This document shows, piece by piece, positions 1-10,008 of a stretch of DNA of 64,000 nt. The stretch spans positions 310,001 through 374,000 of the forward strand of contig JARGSG010000037.1 in assembly GCA_030374805.1 (NCBI GenBank), given 5' to 3'. The translations under genes were made by a program, and so were the position numbers. The stretch comes from Gracilaria gracilis. Its lineage: Eukaryota > Rhodophyta > Florideophyceae > Gracilariales > Gracilariaceae. The number at the start of each line of letters is the position of its first letter. Positions within the stretch are counted from its first letter, which is position 1. The notes below the pieces were generated by a model, which had not been told where the DNA came from, made no database searches, and saw only the letters and a list, made by a program, of their open reading frames with translations.

Positions 1-322
1 GTACTGTAGGAACAAAATCGTTAGATGCGGTTTAGAGGAGGGTTGGATTCCGGAACTGAACAGTATTTTAGAATTGCGACGTTTCAATGGTTTGTCGATT
101 GGTGTTGCGAGATTTCTGGAGAGACTAGTAGCGATAAGGGAAAAATACTTTATGGAGAATTTAACGCAGAGACTTGGAGTGGTTCTTCATTGATACACAG
201 CAGCGTACCAACTGAAGGAGCTCAGTTTTAGTCGCTTGGTTTTGGAACCGGGGAGACGGCAGGGATGGGACAGAAAAAGAAGAGTAGAAAACGTAGAATG
301 AATAAAAGTGGGAAAAATGGTT

Positions 323-743
323 TTAGGATGAAGGAGCGAACGGAGTGGAAGGAACGCCGGGGCTTGTAGGAACGGAGAGTTGCCAGAAGTGACTCTGACT
401 TGATTCTATCGAAGGCTGCGAGGTTGATGAGCTGGGAGATGCAGAGGTGGAATTAATGGATTGATTCGAAAAGGAAGATGTTGTAAAGGGAGATGAAAGG
501 GGTGATGTTGAGGGGAGGGTAAGGATCGAAGAGGTTTGACTATTTTGCAAAGGAGAGGGAGTGAAATGCTTCAACGACCTGTTACTTGGTGTTTCGGCCG
601 ATTCTAGGCTTTCTGTAGAGGTGAGCCTTCTCGGCATCTTGAAGGAGCGCAGAGTGTGCTTTGTGGGCTGCGAGAGTCTGGGTCTGGGATCGAAGAGTGG
701 CGGATGGAATTCGTAGATTGAGCTCGGAGCGGGGGACGGTACA
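323..743 (-). other. Ser/Pro-rich minus-strand continuation of the transposon
   Basis: The stretch has the same pyrimidine-rich, Ser/Pro/Thr-coding minus-strand composition as the transposase region beside it. An open frame shifted by one base relative to the transposase covers 323-928. It is probably decayed transposon sequence. No recognisable domain could be read. From 1 to about 320 I see no supported gene; a short plus-strand frame (25-231) has no recognisable features. Confidence 0.3.
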
Positions 744-2036
744 TCAGTTGCATGGATGCTGGGGTCGGGTGCACTGGGAGAAGCCAAGAATGTACTTTGC
801 TTTTGGGATGCCTGCGCAGTAGCTGGAGATGATTGGGGGATAATGCCAGAGCACATCATTAACGTCACGAAACAGGAAGCCAGTAAGGTTGTAGGGAAGA
901 AGAAGGTCGAGGAGCTTGGGGATGGCACGCTGGATGGGTTCCATTTAGGTAGAGCGGGAGATGCTGGAAAAGGTTTGGGGGATGTAATCGGGGTCTTGAG
1001 AAACGGTGGCTAGATTAAAGGAGATTGGCAGGTATCCAAGAAGGGTGAGGTAGCCAATAATACATTTGGGACGGAACGAGTCGGAGAAGTGGAGTAGGGT
1101 GATGTGAAGGGGGTGGGAGGTGCTGGAGGAAGATTTGAAAGAAGCGGAGGACTTTTCGGAGTATATTTGAGCGCAGCCGATGAAGGAGTCGATGCCGGTG
1201 TTCTCAGGGGTGTGGCAGATGCAGGAGTTGTTGTGCAGCTGCATGATTGTGAGCTTGAGGGTTGGAATAGCTTCATCCCCGAGAGAGGAATCCATGGGGT
1301 GATCGAAAGCGGGAGGACCGGAGGAGGTTGTATGGGGGACGTGGCGGAAGAAGGTTTTGTCGGAGTGTGCGAGTGCGAGTTGTCGTTGAAGGATTTGGAT
1401 AGCATCCTTTCGTAAGATAGTGGCTGTGAAGAGGTGCTGTGGGTCGTGGAGGATGGTGGGGGTGAAAAGGGTGTTGCTGACTCGTTGTTGAAAGAGGTCT
1501 GTATGAAGTTTGAGACACTGGGAGGCGGAGAATACGGCGTTGCGGAAGGCTGAGTTGGAAAAGGCGTGGTCGTGGGGGAGAAAGATGATTTCGTCTGCAT
1601 TGCAGTGGCCGAGGGTGAAAGAGATGGAAGAGATGTAGAGGACCATTCCTTCGAGATGGGGGTTGTCGATGAGAGGGAGGGAGGGGAGCGGTGGAAGAGG
1701 TGGGGAGAAGGAGAGGGAGCAGACGGGGGTGCCTACGGTATGGTAGGCGTTTTGTGTGTGGACGGGGAGGGAGAGCCGTTGCTGGTGGTAGAAATCGTCG
1801 TCAGTGATGGGGACGTTATCGAAAGGGCGATTGGAGAGAGGAGGTGGGGGTGGTGATGGGAGTTGGAGAGTGGACGTGTGACACTTTGTGCGTGGGAGGA
1901 AGTGACGGACGTTGCCGCTGGGGGAGAGGAAACGCTTGTTGGCAGTGAGATGGTTGGGGCATCTCCTTTGGTACCTTTCAATGGCGGGGATGGTGCGAGC
2001 GAAGAAGGAGCAGCCTTCAAAGCAGCAATGAGGCAT
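744..2036 (-). mobile_element. Decayed CACTA/Plavaka-like DNA transposon, transposase N-terminal part
   Basis: A minus-strand frame runs from the ATG at 2036 to a TAA at 945-947, and the same frame continues from 944 to 744, so a single in-frame stop separates two homologous-looking parts. The N-terminus has a zinc-finger-like Cys/His cluster (C4, C5, C9, C26, H29), followed by a Pro/Ser-rich linker and a longer globular region. The second part contains PPIISSYCAGIPKAKYIL followed by QHPCN. That order (a P-x-I-x-SY-x-x-x-IP-x-AK box and then a cysteine) resembles the region before the Cys-rich segment of Plavaka/CACTA (EnSpm) transposases. This assignment is from memory of the family and is tentative; a KDZ-type transposase is the main alternative. 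Very strong strand asymmetry (Ser/Pro/Thr-rich on minus) is visible through 323-2130. Confidence 0.4.
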
Positions 2037-2345
2037 GGCGGGGAGCGGTGTTGGGGGAGAGAGGGGTACGAGTGGGGAGCGTCATATGGCGCAAGGAGGG
2101 TGGGATGGAGTGATGGGGGAGGTTGCACGTGATGCGAAGGCGTTTCGAGAGTGAGAGAATAAACGACTGATATCTGATATGAGAGTAATTGAAGAGATGT
2201 GCTGTATCTCTATAGAGAGTCCCTATTCGAAGAGTTTGTATTCTTCTAATCGTATCCCATAACTAGTTATCTATGTGTATATATCTCTATTCGCCGCCGT
2301 ATAGTTCTAAATATGTGCCACTGACACACTTACATTGGGTTCGGA

Positions 2346-2551
2346 AACTAGCATGACCGTAATTAACATGCTAGTTTGTCTTCCATCCAAACTAGCAGTG
2401 ATGGAAATAATCGTGAGTGATTCTTTCCACACAAACTAGCACAAGTGGAAATGTGGAAATATTTTCGGAAATTAAGCACATCCAAATTTGGATAAATTCA
2501 CCGGTATTTCGATCATTTTAATTCGGTCATTTTTGACACCAAAACTAGCAT
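2346..2551. repeat. TGCTAGTTT subterminal repeats, probable DNA-transposon terminus
   Basis: The motif AACTAGCA (TGCTAGTTT on the minus strand) occurs at about 2346, 2390, 2431 and 2545, and the first copy pairs with an inverted copy at 2367-2375 around an 11-nt spacer. Clusters of short repeats near an end are typical of CACTA/EnSpm transposons. The block ends at about 2551, exactly where gypsy RNase H coding sequence begins mid-domain, so this looks like the border between the DNA transposon and the retroelement. The other end of the transposon is not in the window, so the link to the transposase is inference. Confidence 0.4.
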
Positions 2552-3523
2552 TCCGATAACATTGACGGACGCATCCGACACTCACTGGGCCGGAATTCCA
2601 ACCCAGTTTCCGGAGGGCGACCAGGATAAGGAACTTGAAGAACAAACCCACGAACCGTTATGTTTCTTATCAGGTGCCTTCACTGGATCTTTCGAGCGGT
2701 CGAGCGTACCCGAAAAGAAGGCTTCGCGATCGTGGAATCCATGTGCAGGCTGGATTACCTCACAGTAGGGCGAACCGTATCCATATATACGGACCACGCC
2801 AATCTCGTATACATATATGACCCGTACGCCCGTAATCCCGGATTAGCTTGGCACACAGCAAACAAACTCACTCGCTGGGCCCTGAAGTTGAACGGCTTTC
2901 GATTCATGATCGAACACGTGAGTGGAGAACGCAACACGGGGGCTGACATGCTGACCAGATGGGCGGTGCAGACCAAGACGACAGTACCACCAGCCAATGT
3001 AGGACGTATTTGAGCCCTACTGTCAGCACCAATCAACCCCACAGTGAACGAGGACTATAACTGGCGGTCTATGAAGGACATAATCAATTCGTAGCGCAGT
3101 AGCAATACACCGCCCCCGAGCAGATGCAGGAAGATGAACGAAGTTATCCGCATACAAACAGGACAGATATGGATCCCAAGCGACGACTCAAGACTTCAAC
3201 TGCGAATCTTAATCGCCGCTCACACTGGAAAAGGAGGACACAGAGCCACTGACCCCACTTTCGATACTGTAGCCGCCCACTTCTGGTGGAAGAACCTACG
3301 GAACCACACCGACAGCTTTATACGCTCTTGTTTTCAGTGCATCGCCACCGAATCTGGAAAAGTCGTCCCGAGGCCTCTCGGGCATGTGATGCAAGCCAGC
3401 AAGCCAAACGAACTCCTTCATTTCTACTGCTACATGAACAAAGGCGAGAGAGGCAACCTGTACGCACTCATCGTGAAGGGCGACCTCCCCGGCTACGTCT
3501 GGCTGTGGGCTGCAGAACAGGCT

Positions 3524-3942
3524 CCCTACAAGAAATTTTTTCATTTTTGTGAGTGCAAGTGGAGCGCATCTTTTGCAGAGTTCAGCATCCACCTGCACTC
3601 AATGTATACGCCGTTCGCGCTCCAAATGGACACCCTTGTCAGGGCAGATTAATTATTTTAATAGTTTATTTCATTATTGTGAATGCGCGTGGAGTGCATT
3701 TGGACATTGCGGGGGGCAGACTACGAACAATGTGGGCGCAGAAGGAGTGCAGTGTGTATCGTTTGCACTCCATATGCGTTCAATCTGCTTAGCAAGCGTT
3801 CTCCAATTGGACACCATGAAATTTAGCTGCAAACGCAGACTGCGCGCACTCAATATGAAGTCCGTTTGGCATCCATGTATCCTCCACAGATGCCATCCAC
3901 CCTCAAATTGCACTCCCCTTTCTCCAAAAATTTCTTGTAGGG
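3524..3942. mobile_element. CACTA-like MITE nested in the gypsy element
   Basis: The 419-bp insertion has perfect 17-bp terminal inverted repeats CCCTACAAGAAATTTTT (3524-3540) and its reverse complement (3926-3942). It is flanked by a 3-bp direct repeat GCT (3521-3523 and 3943-3945). The TIR resembles the CACTACAAGAAA termini of plant En/Spm elements, and a 3-bp target duplication is the CACTA rule. Internally there are repeated subterminal motifs of the type GTGCAxxTGGAG and CTCCAxxTGGACACC in both orientations. It has no transposase coding capacity, so it is a non-autonomous element. Confidence 0.85.
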
Positions 3943-4999
3943 GCTGACTCTGAAACAAGAGCGGAAGTACTTGTCGAACGGTTTGCAGCGTTTGGTGTCA
4001 CAAGGTCGTGGATATCTGATCAAGGCAGTCACTTCAAGAAGAAGCTCGTGAAAGCTCGTTCGCAAAAGCTTAATGCAGACCACCACTTCACGTTGCCGTA
4101 CTGTCCTTGGAGCAATGGTTCAGTCGAAGTGGTCTGTCGCGAGCTACTGAAGACTTGCAGAGCACTACTTTCCGAGTTCCAACTCCCTCAATCGTGCTGG
4201 CCGACCGTTCTCCCGTTGGCCCAGTCAGCTCTGAACAGCGTCCCAACGAAGAAGCTCAAGGGAAAATTCCCACTCGCCATTTTCACAGGACTACCACAGA
4301 ACTCGCCACTTTCGGCCATCGTACGAACCAGGGACGAAATCGTAGCTGTGCAGAATATCGAGAGATAGAGAAATAAAGCTCTAAGGGAAGCCGAGAGACT
4401 ACGGGCTTCCCTGAATGACATTCATCGCGACTGCGCTACACAAGCAAGGAAGCAGAGGAAATCATCCGTCGATTCGCACAACCGCCGTACGGGAATATTT
4501 TCTGTGAACTTGACCGAAGGAGATTACGTCCTGAGAGCCGTCATGCAAAAGCAAATCCGCGCAAAAACTAGTCTGAGATGGTACGGACCTTTTCGTGTCA
4601 TGCAATATAAGGAGCACAACATCTCCGAAATTTCGGACGTGCTCACAGGGAAGAAGAAATTTGTCCATGGGAGAAGGATGAAGTTGTTCCGAAACAAGGA
4701 TTACGAAGTATCGGAGGAACTACATGAACATCTGGCCTACCAAAAGGACGAATTGCTCGTTATCAAAGACTGCGAGGATATTCGACTTTGGAAGAATAAG
4801 GTAAAACTTCTCGTCAAGTGGTCTGTTTTTGTAAAGGAGGAAACAGACTGGCTGGACATCGAGTCTTCGAAGCAAGGAGTGCCCGAATTGCTTCCGGAGT
4901 ACCTAGAAGAAACGAAGAAAACTGGTTCACGAAGACAACGTAATATAATAGCCGCCTTAAAGAACGAATAACCAATCGCAGGAATTGGTTATGGGGGAC

Positions 5000-5344
5000 T
5001 GCTGATGGCGGTTACCCTAGCGCGTGAATTGCATTAGCACGATGCCCAAACCAGAAACAGGTGCTAATGCCTAGGTGACCACACTACGTTCGCTGTTGCG
5101 TAGGTTGCAACTCGCACGTAGCTCGAGCATAAACTCCTAGTTTCCCAAAAAGGGAACACAGGAGTTAGATAGCTGCCATAAAAAGGCAGAATAAATAGCC
5201 AACTCTCAGCGCTACAAGCTAAGAGTCGGATGCATCCCCGGCCGAACGACCAAGGGTTTTGTGCCTGTTCTACTGTACTGTTCCGCTGCAGTCAGCGCGA
5301 CTACGTTGGGACTCTGCGAGTCCATTCTGACCAACAGATGCACA
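5000..5344 (+). repeat. Candidate 3' LTR of the upstream gypsy fossil
   Basis: The stretch begins with TG directly after a purine tract that would act as polypurine tract, contains an AATAAA-type signal near 5190, and runs to a CA near 5344. The left border is reasonable; the right border is a guess because the partner LTR is absent. Confidence 0.4.
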
Positions 5345-5881
5345 GCAAAGAAAAATAGCAGATATTTGCGTGTACTCTAAAGTGCCTCGACCAAACCTGC
5401 TAACGAAACGCAAACAAAGCATTTCATTGGGTTTTTATATGTCCCCTTCCCTCACCGAGGCCTTTAATTGGTCTACATATTATGGAGGGGGGATTCTAGA
5501 AAATTTTCCTGAGTGCAGTAGTCAGCCAAAATTAGGCAGAGTCAGAAAGGCCTGTTGCGATGCCAGTACAATTTCTGGTGCCTGAAGGGTTTCGAAAAAC
5601 GTATTGTCTTTTACCAAAGCTAGTAGCGGTGTGTCTCAAGATGATCAAAGTCGCTACTCTAATGTGTAAAATTCTTATCGCGCGTAGCAAAAAGTATACA
5701 TGTAAAAGAAGAGGGCGCTTGCGGGAATGGGTGGGGAGAAACGGACATAAGGAAGGAGAGAAAAGTGCTTGCTGTGACAAGCCGGAATCTATTTAAATAA
5801 AGCTTTCAAAGTGTGAACGCTTCATGATCGAAGACAGCGTGCGATATATCTCGCACACTGCGCCCATCCACTCTCTGCCGC

Positions 5882-6010
5882 AGCTGAAAAAAACAGCGGA
5901 GACAGTTGCGTTTGGCCACCCTCTGACACAGCTGGCAAGAACAGTCGAGGCAGTTGCGCTCAGTCTGTCCAAGCAAAAGCTGGCCAGATCAGCAAAAACA
6001 GTTGCGCACG
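5882..6010. repeat. 48-bp imperfect tandem repeat, about 2.7 copies
   Basis: Units start at 5882, 5930 and 5978 and share AGCTG at the start and CAGTTGCG in the middle. They drift by several bases each, so the repeat is old. No coding function is evident. Confidence 0.7.
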
Positions 6011-6214
6011 TTAATACGTTCAGCCGTCTTGCGAATTTGCTGCACCGCTCGCTATTTCTATGTGGTAGATCCTTCATTTCTATATACTTCGTGAGAGGTT
6101 GATACAACTCAGACTAAAGCTCGGAAGCTAAGAAGAACTATTCTGGAGCACTTCAATTTCATTGCAAACAGCGTTAAACGAGAAGGGGAGGGTTAATTTT
6201 CTACATTTTGGTGA

Positions 6215-6414
6215 ATGGTAATGGTATCTTCCAAGCTGCATCGCAACAGCCCAGTAGTGAAGCTTTTAATAAAGAAATTTAGAGCTGGGAAGACAACCAA
6301 AGACCAAATCCCATCAGATTTCTGGAAAATTAAGAAAGAATTCCAACAATTCAAACTGCCGAATTTTTGGCCCTATTGTACAGAATACGAAAACACTGAG
6401 GAAAGAGAACGATG
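6215..6414 (+). pseudogene. Possible exon or gene fragment with a 5' splice site
   Basis: A plus-strand frame of about 66 codons ends at a consensus donor (G|GTAAGT, intron beginning 6415). The peptide has the pattern S-x4-L...G-x7-P-x3-W-x4-EF-x-x-F-x4-F. This resembles a short DNA-binding-like domain seen repeatedly in algal and large-virus proteins (S-x-AK-x-L..G..P..VY..RPEF). No matching downstream exon was found. It may be a gene remnant in a transposon-rich stretch; the frame could also be chance. Confidence 0.25.
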
Positions 6415-6420
6415 GTAAGT

Positions 6421-8780
6421 CTGGTTTTCTATTTGTTGTAAAAAGGTTGAACCATTGACTTTTGAAACCAAGATGACCATGAAGATTGTGGTGGCGGTTT
6501 TGGAGAGATGACCCGCAGAGCAGGGACACCCCCCAGACAGATTTTTCGGTATCTCGAACCCAGATAAAAAGGCACAGCTTTTACGCTGTGTCCTACAACC
6601 CTACTGGCACTAACACCAAAGCCGACATCACCACTCCCTCGTCGTGTTCGCTTGCCATCTTGTCGCCGTTGCTAGGGCCGTCCGAACCACACCGCCGCCT
6701 CAGAACCGACCGTGTTGCGCAACGGCGTGACGCGCCACTCCGCAGCTCTCCCTCACCGACAATCCAACGAGCCTGTGCGCCTCCATCTCTGCCACCAAGC
6801 TAAGCCCATAGTGCTACTACGAGCACAATTTCACCCATGAGCCCAAGGGCAGTGAAGCAAACAAGTTGCACGCATCACTTTGCATCACTCCGCCGACCTC
6901 CATTTGTTACGACTTCGTTGCAACCCTACAGCGCCACTGCCTCCACGAGATGAACGCCACGCAACATCTACCAGCCATTATGTCTGTGTGCCATGCCTGT
7001 GCACTGGCATGTTGCGTGTTGCAATTGTGTGAGAGACGGTGACTAGCGACATCATTATAAAGTTTAGAATGCATTGATATCATTTTCGCCAAGTTACACC
7101 GCATGTTCTTTGTCTTGGTACGGAACCGTCTCGGCTATTGTTGGTCACTCCCCACCACCAAGTAGACTTCCATCACTGGCTCCTCATGTCGCTTCACAGT
7201 TTGAAGTAGGAGTTTGCGTATGTGCGCCTTTGGTGTGGCTTGGGATGTGCCGTGCTCAGCACCAAATCCACGCAGACAACATGCAGTAGTATGTGTCAGA
7301 AGATATGGTGGGCCGGGGCAAGATGTCTAAGTGGAACCCACCAGACAAACCCTGCAGGAAGGTCATCTCCCGGACATAACCCCCTCCCAACCCTAGATAT
7401 TCGTGTATTCGTGTATTTTGAGGACATTTCATATGCATGAGTGGAGCTCATGCAATGTTTTAACTATCTATATAGACCCCCGAGTTCGAAGCATCACGAC
7501 CGACTCAACTCGGGGCAGACCATCTCTTCCCTTGGCAACCCACCCAATCCTTGAGCACAGTCAGTGCCTCCCTTTGCCATCATCTGTTCCTTCCTGATTT
7601 CTTCCCTATAGAGCGGTTTGGTCTCTCGCACTCTATTTAATTCTTGTGTTGCACGGCCTCATTTGTGCTTCACACCATGTCATGAACCACGCACTACTTT
7701 AGTTTGGTGTTGCGTGTTTCATCTCTTTCAGATCTACATTTTCAATGGCTCCGTGGTCGACCTAAGGTTCTGGTCGCACGAGGGCTTCATTCGTGTCTAT
7801 CGACTGTGCTTCCCTGGTTTGCCTCTTGGCATCCCCCACATTGCTCAGGACGGTCTACTCGCTCTTGATTCAAGTTATTCAATATCGTTTCTTCTTTCAT
7901 TTGACAAGAAGTATTTTATTATTCAGTTATCTGTGTCGCGCTGCCCCTATCGTGGGATAAATTTAGTGCTTCGCAGTAGGACTCGAGCTGCGCATTAGAA
8001 TCTGATATGGTTCATGCTTCTTGGCTTCTGTCTATTTCATTCAATTGATCGCGGCTCCCTTCCCAGTCAGAGGTTCAGGTTGGTCTGCAATTTTATCTGC
8101 TTTCCAAGTCGGCTGACGGTTCGAAAGAGTTGGTATCGTGTCGTGTTGTCTTGGTGGCCGTGTTGCTTTTGGTTTCCAGTTGTTGAGTTATTGTTATTCT
8201 GCTAATGGTTATACAGGCTGCTGAGCTACGGCGGTCTGTTTTGCCCCATTTGGGCTGGTACTATCGAGCTACATTTGTGTGTCCTCCCCAGGGTTTGTCA
8301 CCACGCGCGCCGTTTCTTGTTTTCCCCCCAAAATGGCGTCCACAAAGATGTACATAAATTAGGTCTGAACCGTAGGTGCACTGATCCAAATGAAGTTCCT
8401 ACTAAGCGGTCTTTAATGAATACTTTTGATGACGATTTAATTAAAGGGCATTCAGTTGGTAACTGTTTGGAGGTAAAGGAAGGCTTTTCCGCAAAGAACT
8501 TTTTTAGTCCTCTTTTCCTCATCTTGGAGTGGACGGAGGCTCAGAATTTGACAAAACAACTTTCTATGGCAATCCTGTTATCTAGTGGAGTTGATTCAGG
8601 AGAATTTTGGTTTCTGTTACAAAAGGAGGACGGCTTCTGGAAGTTGTCTTTTCCTGGCCGATTGCTTTTCTCCATGTACAAACACTTATTATTTCTTGCT
8701 GTCCTTATGCTTCTATAGTAGATCTTTATTTCTTGGAAGTGGCGGAGACACAGAGCGGCAGAACCATATGCTCTGCTACA
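6421..8780. other. Gene-poor stretch, no supported feature
   Basis: I found no convincing gene, RNA or transposon terminus here. Several 60-150-codon frames exist on the plus strand (for example 7618-7998 and 8275-8718) but they lack recognisable domains and have ordinary non-coding composition. Confidence 0.5.
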
Positions 8781-9134
8781 TCAATGGCCAGAGGCCATTC
8801 CGCTCAGTGAGACACATAATGTCCTCACTGCTCCTGAGTCACTTGTGACCCAGAAGGTCTTCCCTGCTCCTATTGGGTGTGGAGGGCGGGATATTTTGAA
8901 GAACATCATCAGCGTAGACGCGATTGCGATGTGCAGCCAAAGAAAATGGCAGTAGGGCGTAGACGATCGGCAACATCGAAGCCATCGGTAGATCAGGGCG
9001 AGTGAAACAGAGATACATATACCACAAGCCACAATGGCGGCGGCTGACTGCCAAGTCACCTGCCACCTGGCGATCAACCACTCAGCCAGATCCAGTGCGA
9101 AATAAATATTCTTCTGCGTTCCTGGAAATTCCAA
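8781..9134 (-). mobile_element. Weak Ty1/copia-like fossil fragment
   Basis: Minus-strand conceptual reading shows a YLCFTRPDL-type string. This is the kind of motif found near the C-terminal end of copia reverse transcriptase. It is an old, broken fragment at best and the match is short, so chance similarity is possible. From 9135 to about 9640 nothing could be assigned. Confidence 0.22.
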
Positions 9135-9637
9135 TAAAAAATGGATACCTACGGGAGTAAATGAAGATAGGCTGGAATTATATCACCCAAAAATATTCGG
9201 ATTTGATTCTGCTCTCAAAAAGGAAAGAGAGCAGGCTACAGATACTGTAGAATCAACGGCTTGAATCATACTACCATTTAAAGTAGAAACGCATATAGAT
9301 CACAAGTACAATCTCGGCTGGAAAGATGGGTTGAAGCGGATTGCATGCGTTGACTCGACGGCTGCAGTGGATGACTACAAGATAAAAATGGAATCCAATG
9401 AGTTCGAGTTAGTGTAGACACTTCCATAATGTAAAACGCTCTCTCAATTGATATTTCTGCTGTAACACATGGAGCTTGGGTTCCCTAGAAACCGAGCAAC
9501 ATTTACGTCTCAGTAAAAACAAGAGTATCAAAAGACTCATTTTGTAGGATGTGCCATTTCCTGTTCTTCCCTGTACGGCATCACGAATCTTTAGTCGCAA
9601 TTTTCCTCTTCTTCGAGAAGCATTCAGATAATTCAAA

Positions 9638-9743
9638 GTCGCAAAGAAATGAAAGCAGGTGTACAAGACTCTGTCCGAGCTGAAGACCGTGTTAACAGAC
9701 AACCAGAGACATAGCGTGGATCATTTTGCGGTTCAAGCGTATT
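9638..9743. repeat. Diverged fragment of the 4625-bp array unit
   Basis: About 105 bp align to the end of the array unit (compare 19598-19701): they share GAAATGAAAGCAG/GGAATGAAAGCAG, GAGCTGAAGACCGTG and a long run through TTAACAGACAACCAGAGACATAGCGTGG. About a dozen differences and small gaps are visible. The similarity ends at the GTATT that forms the left target duplication of the gypsy element, and the matching sequence resumes after the right LTR at 15072. The gypsy element therefore landed inside a relative of this repeat. Confidence 0.8.
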
Positions 9744-10008
9744 TGTGCGCTTGTGTGGTTGCAATGCGCAAAAGGAGTGCTGAGTGTTGAGGTTCGATGC
9801 CTCTGATTTTACTGAAGAGGCAGAGATGTGGTGTCCTAAGTACACCACTGCTGATGTTTTCTGCTTCAGAAAACTACTACAGTACACTAGCTAGCTAGGA
9901 AATATTGCCACCCGAGCGTGGGTGCAGCAATCCTTGGTGGAGCTATGGGTGCTGAAGTGGATGTCTATATCTACTTCAGTGCCGAAGTAGATGCCTTCAT
10001 CCACTACA
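9744..10008 (-). repeat. 3' LTR of the gypsy element (left side)
   Basis: 265 bp beginning TGTGCGC and ending CTACA as written on the plus strand. It differs from the copy at 14807-15071 at 8 positions. The sequence just outside it toward the element interior is purine-rich on the minus strand (a polypurine tract ending AGGAGAGAAG). Confidence 0.9.

Larger units (their letters stand above)
2552..5344 (+). mobile_element. Ty3/gypsy chromovirus-like LTR retrotransposon fossil (3' part)
   Basis: Fossil element in plus orientation. The parts present, in order, are an RNase H region, an integrase zinc-binding HHCC region, integrase core, a C-terminal chromodomain-like module (4504-4971) and a candidate 3' LTR starting near 5000 after the purine-rich tract ATGGGGGAC. 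Only the 3' part of the element is in the window; its left border abuts the TGCTAGTTT repeat block. It is broken, with a few breaks, and also carries a 419-bp MITE. The right LTR border was not proven because no partner LTR is present. It appears older than the gypsy element at 9744-15071. Confidence 0.75.

Noticed and set aside
1010-1600. Second Ser/Pro/Thr-rich minus-strand frame inside the transposase
   Set aside because: It overlaps the better frame with the zinc-finger start in a shifted register; the composition alone explains its openness.
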